DNA of 8,851 nt from the NCBI GenBank assembly GCA_027074255.1, contig JALTDI010000123.1, forward strand, positions 1 to 8,851. The letters run 5' to 3'. Both the position numbers and the translations under genes were made by a program. The notes beneath the pieces were generated by a model. That model was not told the DNA's origin, ran no database searches, and saw only the letters and a program-made list of their open reading frames with translations. Shown piece by piece: positions 1 through 4,862 of this stretch (positions within the stretch are counted from its first letter, which is position 1; each line of letters begins with the position of its first letter). Origin of the DNA: Desulfurellales bacterium. Lineage in GTDB: Bacteria > Campylobacterota_A > Desulfurellia > Desulfurellales > Hippeaceae.

Positions 1-332
1 ACATCTAGTTCAACTCTTTTTATCTTGTTGCATTTTGGGCAAATTTCAAAAATATCCACTTCATCTCTACACAAACAGTAGTAAGCCTTTTTCAAGTCAT
101 CTTGAAGCATAAAAACCAGTTCACACTCTACTAAAAATTTTAAATTTCTATAAGCAGTATTTAGAGATATTTTTTTAGGATATTCAACAGTTGTTAATGC
201 TAATATCTCTTCGACACTCAAACATTCATCACTCTCATAAAGAATTTTATAAATAACCTCTCTACTTTGTGAATTATTTGCTCTTTTTCTCTCTATACAT
301 CTTTGTAGTTTTTTTTGTAATTTGTCTATCAA
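1..332 (-). CDS. Fur-superfamily transcriptional regulator, partial (3' end beyond window)
   Basis: The 110 visible residues give a Fur-type winged-helix domain. Its recognition-helix region is about residues 56-73 (SLNTAYRNLKFLVECELV), followed by the start of the dimerisation domain with one CxxC pair (C98/C101, CPKC). The C-terminus lies outside the window. The start is TTG at 332-330: the frame upstream has no ATG, and AAGGAG lies 5 nt ahead of TTG. Fur, Zur and PerR proteins normally carry an HxHF-type motif just before this CxxC, but here the stretch reads DEVDIFEICPKC. No histidine occurs in any visible residue, and a CxC pair (C86/C88) sits nearby. The usual regulatory metal site therefore looks lost or replaced. 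The gene is divergent from the 54-aa ORF/binding-protein operon and appears to have a leader of roughly 300 nt with conserved-looking hairpins. Family membership is solid. Ligand and targets are unknown. Confidence 0.82.
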   Translation of the reverse strand, partial: MIDKLQKKLQRCIERKRANNSQSREVIYKILYESDECLSVEEILALTTVEYPKKISLNTAYRNLKFLVECELVFMLQDDLKKAYYCLCRDEVDIFEICPKCNKIKRVELD

Positions 333-356
333 ACAGACTCCTTTTTTAATTTTATT

Positions 357-390
357 GCCAGATTCACAGAGTGTATGATATGAATCTGGC
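357..390 (-). promoter_or_regulatory. Perfect 10-bp inverted repeat ahead of the Fur-like gene
   Basis: GCCAGATTCA (357-366) and TGAATCTGGC (381-390) are exact reverse complements around a 14-nt loop. On the minus strand the hairpin ends about 12 nt before the AAGGAG of the gene starting at 332. It is not followed by a T-run on either strand (AATAAAATT on minus, TATACAACAGG on plus), so it is not an intrinsic terminator. A 5'-UTR hairpin or a protein operator are both possible. Confidence 0.6.
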
Positions 391-425
391 TATACAACAG
401 GTGAAACTTTAAATCTTTTACTAAA

Positions 426-453
426 GGCATCGTAAATTAGGAGAGTACATGCC
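426..453 (-). promoter_or_regulatory. Small hairpin with an anti-Shine-Dalgarno-like loop
   Basis: GGCAT (426-430) pairs with ATGCC (449-453). On the minus strand the 18-nt loop contains CUCUCCU, complementary to the AGGAG ribosome binding site of the Fur-like gene about 100 nt further downstream. A loop-to-RBS interaction is possible but the pairing is short (5 nt core). This is inference only. Confidence 0.35.
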
Positions 454-482
454 ACTTGTATTTCTATATGTTTAAATTGCTA

Positions 483-525
483 TTTATATATCAGTGACTA
501 AGTCACTCTTCATCAGATATATAAA
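483..525 (-). ncRNA. Bulged-hairpin RNA motif, copy 2 (leader element)
   Basis: On the minus strand this folds as a 10-bp outer stem (TTTATATATC / GATATATAAA), an 8-nt one-sided bulge UGAUGAAG, and a 6-bp inner stem (AGUGAC / GUCACU) with a UUA loop. The 3' strand runs straight from inner to outer stem with no unpaired base. All 16 pairs are Watson-Crick. The same plan recurs at 534-571 with different stem sequences and a bulge differing by one base. I do not recognise a known riboswitch class. Confidence 0.6.
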
Positions 526-533
526 GTAAGTTA

Positions 534-571
534 AAGTGTTAAGTGCTTTTGCACCTCTTCATTAAACACTT
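534..571 (-). ncRNA. Bulged-hairpin RNA motif, copy 1 (leader element)
   Basis: On the minus strand this folds as a 7-bp outer stem (AAGTGTT / AACACTT), an 8-nt one-sided bulge UAAUGAAG, and a 6-bp inner stem (AGGUGC / GCACUU) with an AAAA loop. The second inner pair is G-U when read on the minus strand but would be A-C on the plus strand, so the minus strand is the better candidate for the functional RNA. It lies 8 nt upstream, in the transcript, of the copy at 483-525. Confidence 0.6.
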
Positions 572-594
572 AAATATGTGTAATTATTATTCAT
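562..594 (-). CDS. Possible leader micro-ORF (10 codons)
   Basis: ATG at 594 opens a 10-residue frame, MNNNYTYLSV, ending in TAA at 564-562. An unusually strong AAGGAGG (598-604 on minus) precedes it, although the 3-nt gap to ATG is short. The end of the frame runs through the 5' strand of the outer stem of the hairpin at 534-571, so a translating ribosome would disrupt that helix. This geometry resembles attenuating leader peptides. No runs of one regulatory amino acid stand out beyond three Asn and two Tyr. Whether it is translated is unknown. Confidence 0.3.
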   Translation of the reverse strand: MNNNYTYLSV

Positions 595-606
595 ACACCT
601 CCTTTT

Positions 607-621
607 TGATAATCTTTATCG
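607..621. promoter_or_regulatory. Degenerate Fur box (site 3)
   Basis: TGATAATCTTTATCG matches the 7-1-7 Fur consensus TGATAATnATTATCA with two mismatches in the right half. It would lie just downstream of the minus-strand promoter suggested at 652-679 and just ahead of the micro-ORF ribosome binding site. Confidence 0.45.
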
Positions 622-651
622 GAATATTACAGATATGAAACTTAATCTGTT

Positions 652-679
652 CTTATATTGATAATTATTATCACTTTAA
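652..679 (-). promoter_or_regulatory. Candidate promoter for the Fur-like gene leader
   Basis: Read on the minus strand, TTAAAG (679-674) and TATAAG (657-652) are separated by 16 nt, a plausible sigma70 arrangement. The spacer contains the perfect Fur box at 659-673. Transcription from here would give a leader of roughly 300 nt before the TTG at 332. Matches to consensus are moderate. Confidence 0.35.
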
Positions 680-687
680 TTTAGAAT
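658..687 (+). promoter_or_regulatory. Candidate promoter for the 54-aa ORF/binding-protein operon
   Basis: TTGATA (658-663) and TAGAAT (682-687) are separated by 18 nt, and the Fur box at 659-673 overlaps the -35 and spacer. This would place transcription start near 694, about 50 nt ahead of the ATG at 744. The -10 match is moderate. Confidence 0.4.
659..673. promoter_or_regulatory. Perfect 7-1-7 Fur box (site 1)
   Basis: TGATAAT-T-ATTATCA is an exact inverted heptamer around one base and equals the classical Fur 7-1-7 consensus. It lies in the spacers of both candidate divergent promoters, so one bound repressor dimer could shut off both the regulator gene at 332 and the operon starting at 744. 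Iron-responsive control by the genomic Fur is the simplest reading. The divergent Fur-like protein itself is an alternative binder. Confidence 0.75.
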
Positions 688-716
688 TAAGAAAAGTCGT
701 GTTAAAGTTCCTCTAT

Positions 717-731
717 TGAAAATGATTATCA
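717..731. promoter_or_regulatory. Fur box (site 2)
   Basis: TGAAAAT-G-ATTATCA matches the 7-1-7 consensus with one mismatch. It sits between the candidate promoter at 658-687 and the ribosome binding site (AAAGGA, 733-738) of the ORF at 744. Together with site 1 it makes iron control of this operon likely. Confidence 0.65.
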
Positions 732-743
732 TAAAGGAATGAA

Positions 744-908
744 ATGTCAGATATACAATTAAAATCAGAGATAGAGAGTTTAGTTAAAACATCAGGATAT
801 GAGCCATCAAAAGCGATGTTATGTTCAGTTGTTCGAGTTATAACTATGAGACATAGAGATGTTTCACAAAAACGCATTTTTGCAGTTGCAAAGGAAAAAT
901 TATGTTAA
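744..908 (+). CDS. Small protein of unknown function (54 aa)
   Basis: ATG at 744 follows AAAGGA by 5 nt and reads 54 codons to TAA at 906-908. The protein starts MSDIQLKSEIESLV and ends VAKEKLC. It has no signal peptide or membrane segment, contains two cysteines (residue 27 and the last residue), and looks helical and basic toward its C-terminus (MRHRDVSQKR). It overlaps the following binding-protein gene by 7 nt (ATGTTAA), which implies translational coupling. The Fur boxes directly upstream suggest iron-regulated expression. I do not recognise the family. It could be a small cytoplasmic partner or regulator of the binding-protein operon. Its size, ribosome binding site and coupling make it a credible gene despite its length. 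Confidence 0.65.
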   Translation: MSDIQLKSEIESLVKTSGYEPSKAMLCSVVRVITMRHRDVSQKRIFAVAKEKLC

Positions 909-1873
909 AAAAAATATTACTTATGGTAGCTCTTGCTTTCTCAGTACAAGCAAATGAAGTAAAAAAAGTTGATACTTTAGTTTTAAGTGGTCCAATGGCA
1001 TCAGTGAGTCATCCACTTTTAAGAATGATAGATAGTGGTGCATTAAAAGATGTAGCTAAAAATGTGAAGTTTGTTATGTGGAAATCACCTGATGAGCTTC
1101 GTGCTTTAACGCTTCGTGGGAAGGCTAACTTTATAGCTGTTCCTACAAATGTAGCAGCAAATCTCTACAACAAAGGCGTTGATATAAAACTTCAAAATGT
1201 TTCCGTATGGGGAATACTAGGAATGTTGACACGAGATAAAAATAAAAAAACTCTTGCTGATTTTAAAGGGTGTGAGATAGCAATGCCATTTCGTGGAGAT
1301 ATGCCAGATATAGTTTTTCAAGAAATTGCTAAAAAAGAGGGGCTAAACCCTAAAAAAGATTTTAAAATCCAGTATGTAAGTTCACCTATTGATGCTATGC
1401 AGATGCTTATAATGAGACGAGTAGATAATGCCCTCTTAGTAGAACCTGCCATCTCTATGGCTCTTAGAAAAACACACTCTTTTCCGTTAAAACTTATAGC
1501 ACCTGATTTATACAGAAGTGCTGATTTGCAAAAAGAGTGGGGAGAGGTTTTTCATGTTGAGGGGAAAATCCCACAAGCAGGAATGGCGACCATTGGCAAA
1601 GTAAACCCTTACATTGTAAAACGATTTAATGAAGAGTATGCAAAGGCTCTTATATGGTATAAAACTCATCCTCAAAAAGCTGGAAAACTGGTAAATAAAT
1701 ATATCCCTATGCTCACACCAGAAGCTGTAGCAGATAGCATTAGTCATGTGCAACTCAATGATGTTCGTGCAAAAGATGCACAAAAAGATTTAGAATTTTT
1801 CTTTGATGTTTTAAAAAATAATAATCCTAAAATTATTGGTGGAAAACTGCCTGATGGAGGTTTTTATCGGTAA
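902..1873 (+). CDS. Periplasmic ABC-transporter substrate-binding protein, NMT1/THI5 (SsuA-like) family
   Basis: The 323-aa product begins with a Sec signal peptide (KK, hydrophobic core, likely cleavage after SVQA, residue 17). A two-lobed binding-protein fold follows. Recognisable family stretches are LRGKANFIAVPTNVAANLYNKG (about 71-92) and the second-lobe segment SSPIDAMQMLIMRRVDNALLVEPA (about 160-185). This family binds small anions or organic molecules such as sulfonates, nitrate, taurine and thiamine precursors for ABC importers. The substrate here cannot be read from sequence. The gene is coupled to the 54-aa ORF and ends in a terminator. No permease or ATPase gene follows, so it must use components encoded elsewhere or have another role. 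Upstream Fur boxes suggest iron-dependent expression, hinting at an iron-related ligand such as a chelate. That is inference. Confidence 0.8.
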   Translation: MLKKILLMVALAFSVQANEVKKVDTLVLSGPMASVSHPLLRMIDSGALKDVAKNVKFVMWKSPDELRALTLRGKANFIAVPTNVAANLYNKGVDIKLQNVSVWGILGMLTRDKNKKTLADFKGCEIAMPFRGDMPDIVFQEIAKKEGLNPKKDFKIQYVSSPIDAMQMLIMRRVDNALLVEPAISMALRKTHSFPLKLIAPDLYRSADLQKEWGEVFHVEGKIPQAGMATIGKVNPYIVKRFNEEYAKALIWYKTHPQKAGKLVNKYIPMLTPEAVADSISHVQLNDVRAKDAQKDLEFFFDVLKNNNPKIIGGKLPDGGFYR

Positions 1874-1884
1874 AAATATCATCG

Positions 1885-1905
1885 CTACGCTCTGCGTAGT
1901 TTTTT
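1885..1905 (+). terminator. Rho-independent terminator of the binding-protein operon
   Basis: CTACGC-TCT-GCGTAG forms a compact 6-bp GC-rich stem followed by six T (1900-1905), 11 nt after the stop codon. It is a clear plus-strand intrinsic terminator. On the minus strand the same stem is followed only after several bases by ATATTTTTA, so it could weakly serve the convergent SbmA-like gene as well. Confidence 0.8.
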
Positions 1906-1986
1906 CTAAAATTTCTAGCCGATAACCAATCTTTCTCAATCTCACTTACTTTTGCGATTGCTCCTTTAATTTTGATAAACTCTTTT

Positions 1987-2961
1987 TCAAGTTTGACTCC
2001 TGTACCCTATACTTAATTCAAACTCTTTAAGTCTTTTGTGAATAGATCGAAGCTCTGTAACTGTTGTCCAATTTGCTATAAATATAGAAAAAGATTCCCT
2101 TACTTTACTAAACGCATTTGAAACTTGTACTAAAACACCTAAGGTTATAACACTTGTAAAAAGCCCAGGACCCATAATGAGATAGGGTACTATTACCATA
2201 AGTTGTTCAAACGAATTTACCCAAATATCAAAATAACCATAGTGTAAAAAGAGACGATTGTAGTTTACTCGAAGCCCTGTAAAAAGTTCTACTATAGTAT
2301 CAGGTTTTCCATAATTGCTCTTATCATCTTCAGCAAATACTAACTCTTTTCTCAATGCTGCTTCAACTTTTTGATTGTTATACTCTAAGCCTGGAAGTTT
2401 TATGCCTACAAACCACGATATAAAAAGTCCACCTAGAGATACGACCAACGCAACCCATACAAGTGAGCCATCAATATCTTTAAAAAAAGGTATATCCACA
2501 CCTGAACTTAAACCCCATAAAATAGGTAAAAAGGCTATAAGTGTCATAATCGCTCGAATCACTTGTAGTCCAAGACTCTCAATAATTTTTGCAAATCTAT
2601 AAATATCCTCCTGCATCCTTTGAGAAGAGCCTTCTACATCGCTACTACACTCTCTCCACTGAGTAATATACTCAAATGTCATAGCCTCTCGCCACTTAAA
2701 AGAGTAAACTCTTGTAAAGTATGATGTAGCCGTGGCAATAAGCACATAAGGAAATGCCAAATAGGCAAACTTGAGCATCTCTTGCCAAAACTCATCCACA
2801 GAGTGCTGGGATGCTTTTTGTAAAATATCGTAAAATCCACCATACCACTTGTTAATATCTACTGTAAGACTCACTTGAAAATAGAGTGAAACCAGTAACA
2901 AAGCTCCACCACCATATGCCCATAAAAGCCATTTTTTATTTTTAAAAAAAGATTGAAACAT
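1987..2961 (-). CDS. SbmA/BacA-family inner-membrane peptide transporter, short form
   Basis: The 324-aa membrane protein carries the conserved SbmA/BacA stretches: EGSSQRMQEDIYRFAKIIESLG (about 110-131), VGIKLPGLEYNNQKVEAALRKELVFAEDD (about 185-213) and NWTTVTELRSIHKRLKEFE (about 296-314). Several hydrophobic segments separate them (about 12-32, 66-84, 135-155, 170-187, 255-280). Family members are proton-driven importers that take up proline-rich and nonribosomal peptides, bleomycin-type compounds and, in some species, vitamin B12. E. coli SbmA is about 406 aa; this one lacks the extra N-terminal region of roughly 80 residues. ATG at 2961 has AGGAG 10 nt ahead, and only 13 nt separate it from the upstream regulator gene, so it is the last gene of the carboxypeptidase-regulator operon. 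Beyond its stop, another frame continues with coding-like sequence (see findings). Confidence 0.87.
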   Translation of the reverse strand: MFQSFFKNKKWLLWAYGGGALLLVSLYFQVSLTVDINKWYGGFYDILQKASQHSVDEFWQEMLKFAYLAFPYVLIATATSYFTRVYSFKWREAMTFEYITQWRECSSDVEGSSQRMQEDIYRFAKIIESLGLQVIRAIMTLIAFLPILWGLSSGVDIPFFKDIDGSLVWVALVVSLGGLFISWFVGIKLPGLEYNNQKVEAALRKELVFAEDDKSNYGKPDTIVELFTGLRVNYNRLFLHYGYFDIWVNSFEQLMVIVPYLIMGPGLFTSVITLGVLVQVSNAFSKVRESFSIFIANWTTVTELRSIHKRLKEFELSIGYRSQT

Positions 2962-2974
2962 AAAAAATTATCTC

Positions 2975-3352
2975 CTATATCTGACAATCTGGACATTTGC
3001 CATTGATGGTTACATTGTATATTTCATAGTTTGGCAATGTTATATCGATATTTTTGATGCATTGGATACTATTACACTCCATACAAATAAAGTGTGCATG
3101 GGGTTCTTTTTTAAGTTCAAAATACCTTTTCTTATCATTTGATTCAAAAGAGTTAATCATATCTTCTTTTTCAAACTTGGCAATATTTCTATAAAAAGTT
3201 GCTTTATCCATTGAAATATCAACTTTAATATCTTCGTAACTCAGTGGTTTTTTTGCTTTTTCTAAAATTTCTAGTATAGCTACTCTAGCAGTAGTAAGTT
3301 TGATGTTTTTATCTTTTATCAGTTTTTTTATTTTAGTGTTATGCTCATACAT
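2975..3352 (-). CDS. Fur-family regulator, probably zinc-responsive (Zur-like)
   Basis: The 125-aa protein is a near-complete Fur-family repressor. The winged helix has recognition helix MDKATFYRNIAKFEK at about 48-62. The dimerisation domain has an HxHF motif (H85, H87), a CxxC pair (C90/C93), an extra C98 and a C-terminal CxxC pair (C120/C123). The two CxxC pairs form the structural zinc site of the family. It overlaps the carboxypeptidase gene by 8 nt (ATGTATGA) with little ribosome binding site of its own, so translation is probably coupled. Zur assignment rests on context: a znuACB operon starts just across the divergent intergenic region, which carries a long inverted repeat suited to a dimeric repressor. 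Sequence alone cannot exclude PerR- or Fur-type metal preference. Confidence 0.85.
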   Translation of the reverse strand: MYEHNTKIKKLIKDKNIKLTTARVAILEILEKAKKPLSYEDIKVDISMDKATFYRNIAKFEKEDMINSFESNDKKRYFELKKEPHAHFICMECNSIQCIKNIDITLPNYEIYNVTINGKCPDCQI

Positions 3353-4751
3353 AATTTAGAAGTACCATCCCTACAAAATTTTTCTTTTTATAAAATTCTA
3401 CTCTATAAAGTTTCCCTTTTTTCTCTATGGAGTATCGCTTTATAAACATATTTTTTCTAATATTTACACCTGTTTCAACACCTGAACGGTTTTTATACCC
3501 AATCACATTAACACGGAATTTTTTCTCATCAACTACTTGAAACTCTCTCTTGACATCTACAGTATCACCAAAGGCAACTAATTTTTCTCTTCCATCGACT
3601 ATTAATCTTATTTTTGTATGAAAATTAAGATGTTTAGAGTAATCTGCCACCAATCTTGTTAGGCGTCTATTGCCATAATAAACAGTATAAACATTACAAT
3701 GTTTAATAATCTTAATCAATGGATTATTTGGAAAATATGTCACTACTCCATCTTTTTGTACTGGAAAATATTTTTGTATATTTCTTATGTTTTTAAGAGG
3801 TATTTTAATATTTGTATCTTCAAATCTAATGCTCACATCATCATTAAGTGCATGTTTTACCCCTTTTAATGTCAAGGGGAACTCTCTTTTGTATTGTATG
3901 CCCATTATGTCCATGTACTTTTCGATTGCAAGCAGTTTGTAGTAAACTCTTTGTGCGACATTAAGACTCTTACTTGTTTCATGCCCAAAAGCAGCTTTGC
4001 CGTGAGTTACTGCATAGTAGGTAAGTGTTTTTGCCATCTCTTTTTCTTCATAGGTTTTATTGAACTTTGTATGTGTGTTTTTTGTTCGGTATCTATCCTC
4101 TTCTTTAAGAAGGTGTTTGTTGATATGCTCTACAACTTGTTGGGATATTTCATAAGTGTTGGCATACATTTTTACATTTTGTAATTTTTTCTGGTCTATA
4201 ACACTACTTTGTCCCCATGTAAGTGGTTGATGCCATCTATCTATATAATGTGGTCTGTAAAATCCACTTCCATCATGAAGATTTAAAATCAATTTCACAT
4301 GCTCATCTGTCATATATTTTTTAATTCTCTGAACAGTTTTATATTCAGGGTCATTTTTGGATAGTTTTGCAAATTTTCTATTCATATCACCAAATGGTCC
4401 ACGACTTCTTTTAATGATGCTGTAAAAATTGAGATTTGGCACAATCCAAACAGAACCTTTTGTGATGGTGTAATGGGTACTCACAAGTGAAGCAGCCATA
4501 AAACCACCAGGTTCATCCCCTTGAATGCCACCAACTATAAGGAGTGTATTGTTATCTTCTACCCCTTTTTTAATCATGTCAAATTGGAATTTATCTATAT
4601 TTTTTTTACTAATTTCACAACTTGTTCTTTTAAAAATTTCTTCTTGATAGTGTTTTGTAGATATTTCAGGCTGATTGTCTCCATAGCATACGGTGAGTAA
4701 ACTAAATAAAATCAATAAAAATGGCATAGCTTTAACTGTTCTTTGGTTCAA
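3345..4751 (-). CDS. Csd4/Pgp1-like zinc D,L-carboxypeptidase (peptidase M14/M99 type), cell-shape enzyme
   Basis: The 468-aa product has a signal peptide (MNQRTVKAMP then a hydrophobic stretch, cleavage near CYG, residue 24) and is predicted periplasmic. The catalytic domain shows GGIQGDEPGG (75-84). Q77 and E80 with H159 (LNLHDGSGF) would be the zinc ligands in the Gln/Glu/His arrangement described for H. pylori Csd4, in place of the usual His/Glu/His. RGPFGDMNRKF (117-127) matches the substrate-binding Arg/Asn-Arg region, and E258 (FGHETSKS) the catalytic glutamate. About 170 C-terminal residues form the accessory beta domains of this family. Csd4/Pgp1 trims murein tripeptides to dipeptides and controls helical cell shape. 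The start is TTG at 4751, with AAAGG about 10 nt ahead. The alternative ATG nine codons in would remove the basic n-region. It heads the operon with the Zur-like and SbmA-like genes. Confidence 0.85.
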   Translation of the reverse strand: MNQRTVKAMPFLLILFSLLTVCYGDNQPEISTKHYQEEIFKRTSCEISKKNIDKFQFDMIKKGVEDNNTLLIVGGIQGDEPGGFMAASLVSTHYTITKGSVWIVPNLNFYSIIKRSRGPFGDMNRKFAKLSKNDPEYKTVQRIKKYMTDEHVKLILNLHDGSGFYRPHYIDRWHQPLTWGQSSVIDQKKLQNVKMYANTYEISQQVVEHINKHLLKEEDRYRTKNTHTKFNKTYEEKEMAKTLTYYAVTHGKAAFGHETSKSLNVAQRVYYKLLAIEKYMDIMGIQYKREFPLTLKGVKHALNDDVSIRFEDTNIKIPLKNIRNIQKYFPVQKDGVVTYFPNNPLIKIIKHCNVYTVYYGNRRLTRLVADYSKHLNFHTKIRLIVDGREKLVAFGDTVDVKREFQVVDEKKFRVNVIGYKNRSGVETGVNIRKNMFIKRYSIEKKGKLYRVEFYKKKNFVGMVLLNYV

Positions 4752-4762
4752 TTTTTATTACC

Positions 4763-4772
4763 TTTGCAATTG
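4763..4772. promoter_or_regulatory. TTGCAATTG element in the carboxypeptidase leader
   Basis: TTTGCAATTG lies between the -10 (4783-4788, minus strand) and the TTG start of the carboxypeptidase gene. It repeats the core of the inverted repeat at 4810-4862 (TTGCAATTG at 4816-4824 and CAAATGCAA at 4848-4856). Three copies of one 9-mer in about 100 bp suggest a repressor-binding unit controlling both directions. Confidence 0.4.
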
Positions 4773-4782
4773 TTTTAGTGGA

Positions 4783-4788
4783 ATTATA
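4783..4788 (-). promoter_or_regulatory. -10 element of the carboxypeptidase-Zur-SbmA operon
   Basis: On the minus strand this is a perfect TATAAT about 32 nt upstream of the TTG start at 4751. The -35 region at 17-nt spacing (GTCGCA) is weak, which is common in Campylobacterota, where the -35 is poorly conserved. Confidence 0.55.
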
Positions 4789-4809
4789 GCCGATCCTCTA
4801 TTAAATGCG

Positions 4810-4862
4810 ACTAAGTTGCAATTGAATAAACTTTGACTATTATTTCACAAATGCAACTTAGT
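4810..4862. promoter_or_regulatory. Inverted-repeat operator over the znuA promoter
   Basis: ACTAAGTTGCA (4810-4820) and TGCAACTTAGT (4852-4862) are perfect inverted copies. Extended inward to 15 bp (4810-4824 and 4848-4862) they differ at one base. The 23-bp centre contains the znuA -10. The left arm includes the -35, and the right arm would lie at or just after transcription start. This fits two sites for a dimeric repressor, most simply the Zur-like protein encoded by the divergent operon. The sequence differs from the classical E. coli Zur box, so the link is inference. Confidence 0.6.
4816..4843 (+). promoter_or_regulatory. znuA promoter
   Basis: TTGCAA (4816-4821) and TATTAT (4838-4843) are separated by 16 nt, giving a good sigma70-type promoter with start near 4850, about 28 nt ahead of the ATG at 4878. 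It is embedded in the inverted repeat, consistent with repression by occlusion. Confidence 0.55.

Larger units (their letters stand above)
333..743. other. Divergent intergenic region with Fur boxes and a structured minus-strand leader
   Basis: I find no convincing gene of normal size in this 411-base gap. It holds three Fur-box-like sites (607-731), plausible divergent promoters around 652-687, and many inverted repeats between 357 and 571. Read on the minus strand, these form the leader of the Fur-like gene: a 10-aa micro-ORF with a strong Shine-Dalgarno, two tandem bulged hairpins, a small GGCAT/ATGCC hairpin with a CUCUCCU loop, and a 10-bp hairpin just ahead of the ribosome binding site. 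Individual elements are listed separately. Confidence 0.7.

Noticed and set aside
401..460. Cobalamin- or THF-riboswitch resemblance on the plus strand (GGTGAAA, GGAGAGTA, GCCACTTG)
   Set aside because: Isolated short matches only. The rest of either consensus (e.g. the B12 box continuation or the paired 3' half of the THF aptamer) is absent.
439..475. Plus-strand micro-ORF (ATG at 449 after AGGAGAG)
   Set aside because: Only eight codons to the stop, no conserved features, and the RNA evidence in this region favours the minus strand.
483..525. Hammerhead ribozyme or box C/D k-turn, because the minus strand has CUGAUGA and, on the other side, CUGA
   Set aside because: The GAAA segment and cleavage-site arrangement of a hammerhead are missing, and the sister motif at 534-571 lacks both the full UGAUGA and the CUGA, so neither assignment explains both copies.
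879..892. Palindrome TTTGCA-GT-TGCAAA near the binding-protein start
   Set aside because: Lies inside the coding sequence of the 54-aa ORF (FAVAK codons), is short, and no promoter is evident next to it. Resemblance to the TTGCAA elements at the znu locus is probably chance.
1508..1783. Minus-strand open frame opposite the binding-protein gene
   Set aside because: Antisense shadow of a well-supported gene, with Cys/Phe/Ile-rich composition and no family features. The same applies to open frames at 2375-2602, 3894-4184, 4811-5017, 5513-5743 and 8566-8784.
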